Positions 38,820 to 49,235 are shown, numbered from the stretch's first letter. The stretch: 64,000 nucleotides of DNA from Megaleporinus macrocephalus (GCA_021613375.1 CM038720.1:41591449-41655448), one strand, 5' to 3'. The notes: generated from the sequence alone by a model not told the origin. Made by a program: numbers and translations.

Positions 38820-39796
38820 TAAACGAATGGCCACTTGTCCAGTGTGTTGTTAGTGAGGAATCAAAGAAGTGAAAACAAATTGATTGATCTCAGCCCCAAA
38901 TACTAAAACATAATAAAGAGTACAATATTAATTATATTTGACTCAGCAAGCAAATTAGTACTCTGGGCCCGGGTGCCACTCCCCCATAAGACCCTGTGCT
39001 CGCATTTCTCTTAAAGGCCAAGAACCAGCTAATTTGAAAATGTGAAACACATAAACACAGCAGAGTTTGAGATCCTAACTTGTGATTATTTAAAGTCAGA
39101 AAACATTTTATTTCTTACAAAGTCAAGAATTATGGCTTAAAAGACTGTTTAGCTCCGCCCACTGTTCAGAAACTGTTGTAGGTGTTATGTGAGTGACGTA
39201 GATGGTGGACAACAATGCTAGAAGATGCATTTACGGTGATGCACAGTGACAGAAAGGTGTTGTTGTTTCTGGCTGCAGTAATTGGATGTACAGTGGACCC
39301 CTGAGCACAAACAACCCAAAGGCCCCCAAAATATCTAGAAAGTGGTCTAAACCTAAACTTCAAACATAACATTGGAAAGGAGCGTCCTCTCACTCCGTCA
39401 TCTGTAGATCAGTTCAGTCTGTAGATTATCACTAGGGGACGTAGTCTTACACGACGTCTGGATCTTAAGTCTGACACTGTTCCAACAGTATGGGCGTGTA
39501 AGGAAACCAGCGAGAGGTGTTTAAGAGCCTCCGTGTACGTGGAGGTAAACCAGGTAAGCTTCACTTGCGAAGTTCGGTGGTTCAGGTTATGCTAAGCTAA
39601 CGTAGCTGAATTATGAAGGTTTATAGAGTCGTATGAGAGCGAGTTCACTTTAATCATATCTACTACAATAACTGTACCTCTATATCTGAGTGTAGCTGGT
39701 TGCTAGGCTGGTTGCTAGGCTGTTTTTAATAATGTTGGTTATTTAGCTAGATACTGTTTACACTCAGGATGAGCTGCTGTTGTGGGTGTGGTTTGA
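38820..39796. other. intergenic DNA
   Basis: No gene and no clear repeat family. GGTTGCTAGGCT is duplicated in tandem at about 39,698-39,721. Confidence 0.45.
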
Positions 39797-41014
39797 CTAA
39801 AAGTATCAGGACTAAGTGATATGGTGGTCTAAAAGTCTTAGAACTAAGTGATATGGTGGTCTAAAAGTATCAGGACTAAGTGATATGATGGTCTGAAAGT
39901 CTCAGGACTAAGTGATATGGTGGTCTAAAAGTATCAGGACTAAGTGATATGATGGTCTGAAAGTCTCAGGACTAAGTGATATGGTGGTCTAAAAGCCTCA
40001 GGACTAAGTGATATGATGGTCTGAAAGTCTCAGGACTAAGTGATATGGTGGTCTAAAAGCCTCAGGACTAAGTGATATGATGGTCTGAAAGTCTCAGGAC
40101 TAAGTGATATGGTGGTCTAAAAGTCTCAGGACTAAGTGATATGGTGGTCTAAAAGCCTCAGGACTAAGTGATATGATGGTCTGAAAGTCTCAGGACTAAG
40201 TGATATGGTGGTCTAAAAGTATCAGGACTAAGTGATATGGTGGTCTAAAAGTCCCAGGACTAAGTGATATGGTGGTCTAAAAGTATCAGGACTAAGTGAT
40301 ATGATGGTCTGAAAGTCTCAGGACTAAGTGATATGGTGGTCTAAAAGTATCAGGACTAAGTGATATGATGGTCTGAAAGTCTCAGGACTAAGTGATATGG
40401 TGGTCTAAAAGCCTCAGGACTAAGTGATATGATGGTCTGAAAGTCTCAGGACTAAGTGATATGGTGGTCTAAAAGCCTCAGGACTAAGTGATATGATGGT
40501 CTGAAAGTCTCAGGACTAAGTGATATGGTGGTCTAAAAGTATCAGGACTAAGTGATATGGTGGTCTAAAAGTCTCAGGACTAAGTGATATGGTGGTCTAA
40601 AAGTATCAGGACTAAGTGATATGATGGTCTGAAAGTCTCAGGACTAAGTGATATGGTGGTCTAAAAGTATCAGGACTAAGTGATATGGTGGTCTGAAAGT
40701 CTCAGGACTAAGTGATATGGTGGTCTAAAAGCCTCAGGACTAAGTGATATGGTGGTCTAAAAGTCTCAGGACTAAGTGATATGGTGGTCTAAAAGTATCA
40801 GGACTAAGTGATATGGTGGTCTAAAAGTATCAGGACTAAGTGATATGGTGGTCTAAAAGTCTCAGGACTAAGTGATATGGAGGTCTAAAAGTATTAGGAC
40901 TAAGTGATATGGTGGTCTAAAAGTCTCAGGACTAAGTGATATGGTGGTCTAAAAGTCTCAGGACTAAGTGATATGGTGGTCCAAAAGTATTAGGACTAAG
41001 TGATATGGTGGTCT
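39797..41014 (+). repeat. 32-bp minisatellite with dimeric and longer periodicity (about 38 copies)
   Basis: The unit is CAGGACTAAGTGATATGGTG followed by GTCTAAAAGTAT. Two types alternate for much of the array, GGTGGTCTAAAAGTATC and GATGGTCTGAAAGTCTC, giving a 64-bp dimer. A run of variants starting at 39,867 recurs at 40,283, 416 bases (13 units) later. Confidence 0.95.
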
Positions 41015-41147
41015 ATTTCTACATTACAGCTCTTTCAGATTCAAATTCAGAAATTTCATCAGAATCTGAAGAAGCAGTTCTGGAACATTCTCAGTCCCAG
41101 TCAGTCATAATGCTGTTACTGCGCCGATGTTCACTGTTGTCCACCAG

Positions 41148-41155
41148 TGACGTCA
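41148..41155 (+). promoter_or_regulatory. CRE palindrome TGACGTCA
   Basis: CAGTGACGTCACACGG about 2.6 kb upstream of the nbea CpG island, in non-tandem DNA. Confidence 0.3.
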
Positions 41156-42022
41156 CACGGTAGCGTTCAGGAATTTCCCTAGCGAGCTCTGGTTTTTCCA
41201 CCAATTTAATTAAAATCATCTGTTTTAAACAAATTAAGCAGAATATAATTTTAAGTTATGTTTATATATTTTCAGTATCTAAAACAATGTGAAATCACCA
41301 GGGGGGTCTATAAGTGGTGATTAGCCTTTAGCATTTAACATCACTCTGAGGGTTGTTATATCTGTCATATGAGGGTCCACATGGCAAACATGATGCAGTC
41401 ACAGCTCCTACACCGCGCACTGACCCCACATTATATACAGTCGTGACACGTGGACGTTTGCGGAGCTTTATTGAACGAATCAGAAGGAAGGTCTGCAGAG
41501 CAGGTGTGTGTATGAGAGCTGTATCATATCAGTACACAGAGCTGCTGCAGTGACGGAGGAGCTACTATAAACCTGATCACTTACAGAGCTCTGATCTTCA
41601 CTCGGCTGATAACACTCAGACTATCACTGCTCTGCTTCTTCACACACACAACTTCTGAACTATCCACAGCTCTGATAAGCTCTGATCTCACACGAGGCTG
41701 AAGCTGTGCTTTCTGTTCTCCAGCGTCTTGTTGGAATTATATCGTTCCACCTTAAACAGTGCTGCAGGACCTTCTCACACAGTGGACCAGAGTGACCCCT
41801 TATATTGCTGCTTGTACAGTTTCACACTGACTCACGAGAGACTACACTTGCTAATACGCTTTAGAACTACATCAGAGTACATGACAGAGGCAAACATACA
41901 CATTGCTGCAAATAATAGAATTGTGTGTGGGTGTATATATATGTATATGCATATGTATAGATATGTGAATAAGTGTATGTATGTATATCAATATTTTTTT
42001 CTTTTCTTTGTTTATTTAGTTA

Positions 42023-42025
<3 letters not shown>

Positions 42026-42067
<42 letters not shown>

Positions 42068-42086
42068 AATAATAATAATAATAATT
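42026..42086. repeat. (TTA)n(TAA)n self-complementary microsatellite
   Basis: About 13 TTA units run directly into about 7 TAA units, so the two halves can pair as a hairpin. Confidence 0.9.
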
Positions 42087-43028
42087 TATTTATTTTTATT
42101 TTTATTAATTTTTTATTTTATTTTAAGTTTTTTCTCCCCTCTCCTTTATTGCATGTCAGGTCTGGCTAAATAAATAAATACATTTTATAAAAATACAAAC
42201 AATAACAAGAATAGGCTATAGAAACCTATAGAGCTGTTCTTGTAAAAGCAAATATGTTTGGTACATCAGTGCATTCGGATTGCGAAAATTGCCAGAAATG
42301 ACAGGTTAAAAGAAAACATCAAACTTGGCTGAGACATACCAGCAGGAAGTGAACGACCCAATTTTCTTTTATTTCCGGAAAGAATTTGTCATATGGTGGA
42401 GACATACATGTTTTGCATTGCATAAGATCAGATCTGCACCACTAACTGATGTACTTCAGTAGTGAAGGGTGTTATTAAATTAATAGAGAGTGTGTGCACT
42501 TTCACTTTCATGTTAATTTCAGGAGCAGGTTGGCACTAACCTGTTCTAATGCTCCCATAAATACAGTGACGCAAAGCACAGTCGAGCATCTGTGATGAAT
42601 TTAAAACTGTATTAGACTGATTGTAGTAGAAAACAACAAAACCAACCCTTGTTTTTTTCTCACTGTACTGCTGCTGTCAGAATACTGTTTACATTTACTA
42701 CTTGCACAAAAACACTATTGTTTACATTTGTTACTTGCAACTTGCACCTGATGGCTGCTCTTCATACTTGCACATAAAAGCATGTGTAACTTTTATTTTT
42801 TATTTTTAATTATATTTACTTTTTATTTTTTTATTTACTTCAACTTATATTATTATACTTATATATATATATATAACTCTAACCCTAACCCATTTTGGCT
42901 GGTATCGGACTGATACCGGTAGTGAGTATCATATCAGCAGATCTATACTAAACACACTGCTATGTTTTTTTTCCACCCAAAACATTTTCCTCTAAAGCAA
43001 AAACACAATCTTGTTAAAACGCCTTTAG

Positions 43029-43617
43029 GCTTTGTCCATTTTTAAAACAATAAATTATCTCATTAAAACAACCTACACCTGGTCTTGCATATGTGGTTCT
43101 AGAGTTGCGTGTTGCCTATTTTGCTTTATGGATCAGTTTGAATTATATTATTTTTTGATATCTGATCCTCTGATTTTGGCTAGTATCGGATTGATACCGA
43201 TAGTAAGTATCATATCAGCGCACCTCTACTACTCACACTGCTTTCCAGTACAGTTAGAGCTTCTCCAGTAGTGAGTATCATATCAGCACACCTGGTTGGT
43301 CTGCTTGGAATGTCTCTCTTCAGGTTTTCTCCATGTTTTTAAAACAATAAAGTATCTTATTAAAACAACCTACACCTGGTCTTGCATATGTGGTTCTAGA
43401 GTTGTGTGCTTCCAATTTTGCTTTATGGATCAGTTTGGATTATATATTTTTTCGATATCTGATCCTCTGATTTTGGCTAGTATCGGATTGATACCGATAG
43501 TAAGTATCATATCAGCGCACCTCTACTACTCACACTGCTTTCCAGTACAGTTAGAGCTTCTCCAGTAGTGAGTATCATATCAGCGCACCTGGTTGGTCTG
43601 CTTGGAATGTCTCTCTA
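43029..43617 (+). repeat. 297-bp tandem duplication just upstream of the nbea promoter
   Basis: ACCTACACCTGGTCTTGCAT occurs at 43,071 and 43,368. Both copies continue through TTTTGGCTAGTATCGGATTG, AGTAAGTATCATATCAGCGC and the same end. A third, partial copy of the TATCGG...ATACCG part lies at about 42,892-42,960. Confidence 0.93.
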
Positions 43618-43757
43618 GACTTTTTCCATTCTTTAAAAATAATAATATAAAAACAACCTAAAGAAATTATTACCACTCCAGGCTGAGTGGTGTATCAGTG
43701 CAGGTGCTGCCCGGCACGCAGGCGCAGTGAGCGCTGCCGCAGACAGGGGGCGTCAAC

Positions 43758-43769
43758 ATGGCGCCGTGA
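43758..43769 (+). other. uORF 1 in nbea leader (3 codons)
   Basis: ATG GCG CCG TGA. The ATG has A at -3 and G at +4, a strong initiation context. It overlaps the YY1-like motif, so it may lie at or before the transcription start and not always be in the mRNA. Confidence 0.45.
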
Positions 43770-43946
43770 GAAAGACAACAGAGCGCATCGTTCACCGCTC
43801 CGCCGTCAGGAGGAGGAGACACGGAGAGAGAGGGGGAGAGGAGAGGAGAGGAGAGGAGAGGAGAGAGGACCGTTGAGCCGCCGACACCGAGAACAGAAAT
43901 CAGGAGAGGCTTTCCTCCGGCGGCCCGTGCGCTTCTCTCGGAGTGA

Positions 43947-43976
43947 ATGAACGGACAGGCCCGGACTTCGACGTAA
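43947..43976 (+). other. uORF 2 in nbea leader (9 codons)
   Basis: A short ORF (MNGQARTST, then TAA) lies about 190 bases before the main ATG. It ends well before the main start, so reinitiation is possible. Confidence 0.45.
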
Positions 43977-44074
43977 ACAAGCCCCGCTGCTGGTGGTGCT
44001 TTTCCCGCCTGCTGCTGCTGCTGCCGCGCGCGCGCCTGCCTGTGTTTTCATCCCCAACGTTTCGCCTCAGTTTC

Positions 44075-44113
44075 ATGCGGTTCGTACAGCGGCCGGTGAC
44101 ACAAAGCAGGTGA
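44075..44113 (+). other. uORF 3 in nbea leader (12 codons)
   Basis: ATG at 44,075 is out of frame with the main ORF and stops at TGA 44,111-44,113, 50 bases before the main start. With the two others it makes three upstream ATGs, all closed before the nbea ATG. The stop overlaps a donor-like CAG|GTGAGA. Confidence 0.45.
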
Positions 44114-44163
44114 GAGACCGAGGCGAGGCGGCCGCTCCCCTTCGTCGGGGCTTTCGGGTGGAA

Positions 44164-44448
44164 ATGTCGAGCGAAAAGCCGCTTTCGGCGCCCGCCGCCG
44201 CCACCACCAGCACCGCCACTACAACCACCACCATCTCCTCCTCCTCGCTCGCCGAGCGGGAAGCTCCGCCGGGTTCTGCCGGCGGGGAGGTGATGGTGTC
44301 CGGCTCGGGCTCCGTGGTGCTGCCCGCTGGGGTCATCAACCCCTCGGTCCCCATCCGGAATATCAAGATGAAGTTCGCCGTGCTCATCGGCCTCATCCAG
44401 GTCGGCGAGGTCAGCAACAGGGACATCGTGGAGACGGTGCTGAACCTG
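44164..44448 (+). CDS. nbea: neurobeachin, coding exon 1 (95 residues, partial gene)
   Basis: This is the first coding exon of neurobeachin, a very large BEACH-domain scaffold that acts in neuronal membrane trafficking and synapse function and binds PKA regulatory subunits (family knowledge). The exon reads MSSEKP, then a Thr/Ala/Ser-rich stretch (residues about 9-30), a short Gly/Pro linker, then the conserved block GSGSVVLPAGVINPSVPI, NIKMKFAVLIG and VGEVSNRDIVETVLNL. That block matches the vertebrate NBEA N-terminus closely, and better than paralogue LRBA, which I recall as having VFNL and a different preceding segment. The ATG at 44,164 is chosen because MSSEKP aligns with mammalian MASEKP; it has G at -3. 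The reading frame is open at both sides, but translation must stop at the CTG|GTGAGT donor, giving a phase-0 junction. The low-complexity N-terminus differs from the Gly-rich mammalian one. The BEACH, PH and WD40 parts lie in later exons outside the window. Which fish duplicate (a or b) this is cannot be told. Confidence 0.93.
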
Positions 44449-44454
44449 GTGAGT
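44449..44454 (+). other. nbea: nbea exon 1 splice donor
   Basis: The junction reads CTG|GTGAGT, a full-consensus vertebrate 5' splice site, directly after the Leu codon that ends the conserved VETVLNL block. In other vertebrates the protein continues into the next conserved segment from exon 2, so the intron is phase 0. Reading through the donor adds a Leu/Pro-rich tail that matches nothing in the family and runs to a stop at about 44,550. Confidence 0.88.
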
Positions 44455-44890
44455 CTTGAGTTCCAACGGCTGTTTTTCTGTTCTGTTATAATGGAGAAGC
44501 TGCTGTGGCCCTCACCGCCGCCGCTGCTGGTGATGCTGCTGCTGCTGTGAAATGATGGCATTTAAGCAGCCGTGGTGGTTTGTGTGTTTGCTGGGGGCCC
44601 GGTGGATCAAATTGTTGGAGTTAAAATGCTGTTTTTGCACCGTAGCGCAAATTTTTACCTCAGAGAAGAGAGTTTAGGGCCGCGCTGCCTTTTGTTGACA
44701 GCACAGCAAGTCAGCCAGCCAGTCAGTCAGTCAGTTAAAGGGAGCCGTTGCTAGCAGCTAAATTGAAAATAACCTTAAAACATAGCACTGTTGTTGCTTT
44801 TCTCCCTCTGTGTTATTATTTACAAACTGAGAACTAACGTACCAACATGTTCCTGCATTCACAATTTAATTTAAGTTAGCTTCTTCACTC

Positions 44891-44972
44891 GAATTGTCCG
44901 GTCCACCTTAAACGGTGCAGCAACTGCATTCAGAATGCAGTGCTGCACCGTTTAAGGTGGACCGGACAATTC
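44891..44972. mobile_element. near-perfect 82-bp palindrome within a fold-back repeat
   Basis: Left arm GAATTGTCCGGTCCACCTTA...CTGCATTC and right arm GAATGCAG...GGACCGGACAATTC are complementary over about 40 bases with one single-base indel and a 1-base centre. The following sequence to about 45,105 (AACGGGTCTAACATCTTTAT, CTCTTTATTATTCACGATG) recurs at 49.30-49.43 kb, so it is a dispersed element. Confidence 0.85.
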
Positions 44973-45639
44973 CAATGAAGCCAACTTCACAATGTTGGCC
45001 TGGAACAATGACTTAGCCAAACGGGTCTAACATCTTTATTGAGCACCAGAAAACAGCCCCACAATAAAATCTCCATAACTCTTTATTATTCACGATGATG
45101 TTTGTGTCCGTACGTTGGATTCAGTGCTGTAGCATCACTACGCCAGTAACAAGGATGGAGTGGTATTAATAACACAGACGGGTGGACAGGATCTATGTCA
45201 GGGGCTGTTCCTTAGTTGTTCAGCCCCCTTTCCATCACTGCTACCTGGCCGTTTAAGCATTAGGTGGTGCTCCCAACAGAGGAGGCCACAGACCGGTCAC
45301 GCATTATAGCAGGTTTTGTAGCCAAGTTAGCTTTTTAGCTCCTGTTATGAAACGGCCCTCATGGGAACGATGCCTCTCTGAGAGGAATGGCGACGGCACC
45401 TCACTGAGAACATGTTTATTCGTGATTTCTCCTGATTCTGACCCAAAGACCGGCTAGGTAAAGGAGCTGAGAGGGAGAAACATCATCTTTAACCAATGCT
45501 GGCTGTTAGCATTTTTTTATCTGGCTGCAGAGTAACGTTAGCGGTGTTCGACTCGTGAGTCGACTCGTGAATGACTCGTTCATGTGAGTCGGCTCTCTCT
45601 TTGGAACAAGCCGGGCAGACTCGTTTCCGGCAGGTTTTG

Positions 45640-48030
45640 GTTTTTAAGTTTTTAAGGCAGCTGCGTGGCGTTTTCTCCAGGTCTTAATCCGAATATGAAT
45701 CAGGTTACGCGGTTTAGCTGTCTGAAATCACATCAACAACAAGAAAACCAAAAAAACTAAGCTATGAACAACTTATACCATGTTCACTGGAATGGGCTTC
45801 CTTGATCTGTTGAGCCACTTAAGCTTCGACTCCGTTAGCGATCAGCATTAGTTCGCTAAGCTGAATTTACATGTTTTAAAAAATGAAGAGTTTATGAATG
45901 AATCGTAGAGCCGCGCGTTCGAAGCGGAGAGTTCAAACGAATCGGTTCAGTGAACTGAACCCCTCGCTGCTGCAGAGCTGAGACGGCTTTACGCTTTATG
46001 GCATGACGTAGGCGAACAGCTTCACTTGGCGCCTCCTGGATGTGGCACTTGGGGGGGACGGAGGGCACACTGCAGAATATTCAGAGCTGCTGGAGTGAGT
46101 CTGCTCTGCTGTGCTGTGGCTGCTCCTTGCATGGGCAAGCAGGTGGCTGAGCAGGAGGGGTGGGTGTGAAGTGAAGGGATGTGGGGGTTGGGGTAGTAGT
46201 AGTAGTGTTGGTGGTGGTGGTGATGGTGATGGGGGGTTGCTGCAGTGGCGATGCGTTTAAAATAAAAAAAGAAAACCTGTAGCCTCGATCCGAGTGCACG
46301 CCAGGCACCGCGAGCACCGTCGATAGTGCTGTAGGTGGGCCAGACCTTCATGCATTATTCAGTCTGGACTCAAACCGCAAGCTTGTAGCTGAGCACGGGC
46401 CCATCGATCGATCCCCAAATGCCGTTTGTAGGAGGAGATGCACCCAGTCGCCCTAATTAATAGGCTGTTCTGCGAAGCCTGAGCCACAGGGACCCATGGG
46501 AGCTTCCTGGAAAAGAAAGATTGAAAATGATGTACAAAAAGTGTCTAGTAATGCTAAATTGAAGTGACTGGCCTTGTGGTAACATCTCAAAGACCTGCTG
46601 CCACTTACTGGAGAGGCTTTCACAGTCTGGGCACCCTTTGGATGAGCAGTGAAATGTCTTTGAGGATCATCCCACATGACTGGTCATCTTGATGTACTAT
46701 AGTTAAACAGTATATTGACCTGGAGGACAGAAAACATTCAATATTAATGCTCATTTTGGGAAGGATGACCTACTTAATAGTTCAGGAATATGGTGAACTG
46801 TCCAGGCCTCTACAGTGTTTGCGGCAGCCCTAAATGCTGATAGCCATGAGAAGGTGGTCCACAACATGTTGGGTACTGTCTTGCTTTACAATGCCCTGTT
46901 TACCATGTTGTTTCAGAGATCACGCTCATTAACATTCAGTCTAAGAGCTTTTTATGCATAAATCTCTGAATGGTCATCTCTGTGTGTACTGCTGTGAAGA
47001 ATTATGACTTAATAAGTTGGTGGAATACACCTTTCAACCACAATATGTCCAGCAGTTTTGTCCTCCATACATGTAGGAATATCAGGACTAGAGATAAACA
47101 ATTAGGGCAAAATATCTAGCAGGTAGAATCGTGTCCACTGGGCTCTGAAGTTTTTAGGGCTCTACGTGTTGTTTTCTAGCAGGCATTAATCCCAGTATGA
47201 ATCAAGTTCCATGGATTAGCTGTCTAAAATCACATCAACAACAACAACAAACCTATGAACATCCCATTCCACAGGAACTGTCTTCCTTTTTCTGTTGAGC
47301 CACTTAAGCTTCGACTCTGTTAGTGATCAGTGTTAGTTCTCCAAGCTAAATTTATTTATTAGAGAGCTGATCAGTGAATCATTGAGCCGGACATTCGAAG
47401 CGGAGAGTTTAAGTGAATCTGCATGTAGTAATATCAGGACTAGAGATGAACGATTAGGGCAAAATGTCTAATTGCTAAATGTACTGTAATTAAGCAGTGT
47501 AATTAAGTTTGTTGACCTGGAGGACAGAAAAACATTCAATATTGATGCTCATTTAGGGAAGGACGCCCTACTGAATAGTTCAGGAATATGGTGGTCTGCC
47601 CAGGCCTCTACAGTCGGTGGCAGCAGCCCAAAAAAATGGTATTTGTGACAGCCCTAAATGTTGATAACCATGAGATGGTGGTCCATAACATGTTGGGTAC
47701 TGTTTTGTTATACAATACCTATTATCATATCGTTTCAGAGATCACGCAGTGTGTTCATTAACATTCACTGTAAAAGCTTTTTATGATGTAGTTTTTAGGC
47801 ATAAATCTCTGAATGGTAATCTCTACTGCTGTGAAGAATTATGGTTTAATAAGGTGGTGAAAAACACCTTTCAACTACAATATCATGTCCAGCAGGTGTG
47901 GGCTGCAGTAGGCTTTTCCCAAGGCGATTGCTGCATTTCGTGCTGAGCACACCAGCTGTTTGTCCTCCATACATGTTGGAATATCAGGACTAGAGATGAA
48001 CGATTAGGGCAAAATGTCTAATTGCGATTT
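45640..48030 (+). repeat. old tandem duplication in nbea intron 1 (about 1.5 kb period)
   Basis: Block P at about 45,675-45,950 (TTGAGCCACTTAAGCTTCGA, TTCGAAGCGGAGAG) recurs at about 47,180-47,425. Block Q at about 46,705-47,115 (GACCTGGAGGACAGAAAAC, GGAATATCAGGACTAGAGAT) recurs at about 47,505-48,025. The order P-x-Q-P'-Q' shows tandem duplication, with most of segment x (about 46.0-46.7 kb) missing from the second copy. Identity is well below 100%, so it is not recent. Confidence 0.85.
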
Positions 48031-48156
48031 TTCTGACCAGTAGTGCGACTGTGAAATAAATTGGGATACGTTTTTTAGGCCAAGACAGCCAGAGGATCCA
48101 CTTATTTTGGGTTAAGGCTTGAACATAGACAATTAACGCTGCATAGTACCAGTTAT

Positions 48157-48808
48157 GCCGAGTTCACACTACACAACTTTAGCCTGACGTTTAGTTCCAG
48201 ACTGTTTTTTGTAGATCGCCGACAAAAACCTCCACTCGGAGGCGAAACAGCGATCTCTTGGCGCTCGCTCAGTCGTGTAGTGTGAGCTGCTGAAAGACAC
48301 TAGCCGAGCAGGTACCGAGTGGTGGCGGAAAAATCGCAGACGCCCAGCAAACGTCTAGCATGTTTAATATCTAGGCCAGTTGGCGACTGTGAGTCGTCAG
48401 CAGTGTCTAGCTACAGCAAATGGGATCCCGTAGAGAGAGAACCGTGTCTCCGGTGACAGTAAACAATGGCTGCGAGAGCCTTTATCCATCTTCTCATCCA
48501 TACTCAGTTCTTTCTCTTCTTACTTTTATCACTGCAGATCAGCGCAGTTACAACTTGGGTTGCTTGTTTGTTGACGTCCGTTTTGGAAATAGTGTATGTT
48601 CTACCAGGTGTCACTAGTTCTCACCAGAGTTTAGTTCTCACCAGAGTTTAGTTCTCATGATTTCAGACAGCAGACTGTGGGCAGTTCTCCAGGGTGAAAG
48701 TCGTGTAATTGGTAAGCCTGTGTCGCCGATCAGGCATGTAGTGTGAAAGCCACAACACCTGAAAGACTGGTGATTACAGCTCAACCAGTCATGTAGTGTA
48801 ACAGCACA
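48157..48808. mobile_element. MITE-like element with GTTCACACTACACAAC ends
   Basis: The left end GCCGAGTTCACACTACACAA is mirrored by CAGTCATGTAGTGTAACAGC at the right; GTCGTGTAGTGTGAGC and GGCATGTAGTGTGAAAGC occur inside. The layout recalls fish Harbinger-type non-autonomous elements (recalled, not checked). A hydrophobic 61-codon frame from 48,466 lies inside it and is not a supported gene. Confidence 0.5.
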
Positions 48809-48999
48809 AAGACCTGACCACTCAGACAGTTGTGTGAAGCAGACATTCATTGTGGTTGGGTTCATATACACAGTACAGGGGTTGTCTCCCAATCATCCAA
48901 CTCATCTACTGGTGGTTTAGAAGCTAATAACATGAAGGTTCATTTAGAATACAATAGATACTTCATTGATCCCAGAGCAAAATTAAAAGTCTCTATGTT

Positions 49000-49198
49000 T
49001 AAGTCATCCGTGCAGTGAAACACCCACATATACACACACACTAGTGAACAGACACACCAGGGGGCAGTGAGCACATTTGCCTGGAGCAGTGGGCAGCCCT
49101 ACTACAGCACCCACAGGGGAGCAGTCCGGGTTTAGGTTCCAACCAATGGGATCCAACCAAGGCTGGTTCCCTAACCTCTAGCCCACGACTGCCCCGAC
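49000..49198 (+). mobile_element. dispersed CA-containing fish element
   Basis: GCAGTGAAACACCCACATAT, (CA)n, CTAGTGAACAGACACACC, AGGGGGCAGTGAGCAC, GAGCAGTGGGCAGCCCTAC and a 3' end GGTTCCCTAACCTCTAGCCC. It contains both parts of the repeat unit that makes up the 8.2-11.8 kb array, flanked by two GCAGTGA direct repeats. Confidence 0.65.
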
Positions 49199-49235
49199 AA
49201 TGTTGTAACAAAACAGCTATACAACTATACAGAAC

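Larger units (their letters stand above)
41015..43028. other. intergenic DNA with AT-rich microsatellites
   Basis: No confident gene. 41,044-41,100 has an acidic/serine-rich coding-like stretch of unknown meaning. A piece of the fold-back family (TTCCACCTTAAACAGTGCTG) lies at about 41,745-41,764. A (TTA)n(TAA)n palindrome is at 42,026-42,086. CTCTAACCCTAACCC at 42,877-42,891 is telomere-like. Confidence 0.5.
43685..44470 (+). promoter_or_regulatory. nbea: CpG-island promoter and 5'UTR of nbea
   Basis: Base composition shifts abruptly from AT-rich repeats to GC/CpG-rich DNA at about 43,685 and back after about 44,470. No TATA box is evident. AACATGGCG at 43,755-43,763 fits the YY1 core AANATGGCG, which in TATA-less promoters often sits just downstream of the start site. 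This places transcription start at roughly 43.69-43.75 kb (inference). CGCAGGCGCAG just upstream resembles NRF1 half-sites. A (GGAGA)n purine tract lies at about 43,832-43,867 and a (CG)n run at about 44,025-44,036, both in the leader. Confidence 0.72.

Noticed and set aside
44449..44550. Extension of the nbea frame past 44,448
   Set aside because: The tail has no family similarity and begins exactly at a consensus GTGAGT donor.
43900..44561. Long minus-strand frames (162-188 codons) across nbea exon 1
   Set aside because: Shadows of GC-rich coding and leader sequence; the plus strand has the conserved neurobeachin block and a correct donor.
48466..48651. 61-codon hydrophobic frame resembling a signal peptide/membrane protein
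   Set aside because: It lies inside a MITE-like element with matching ends; it is likely a relic or chance.
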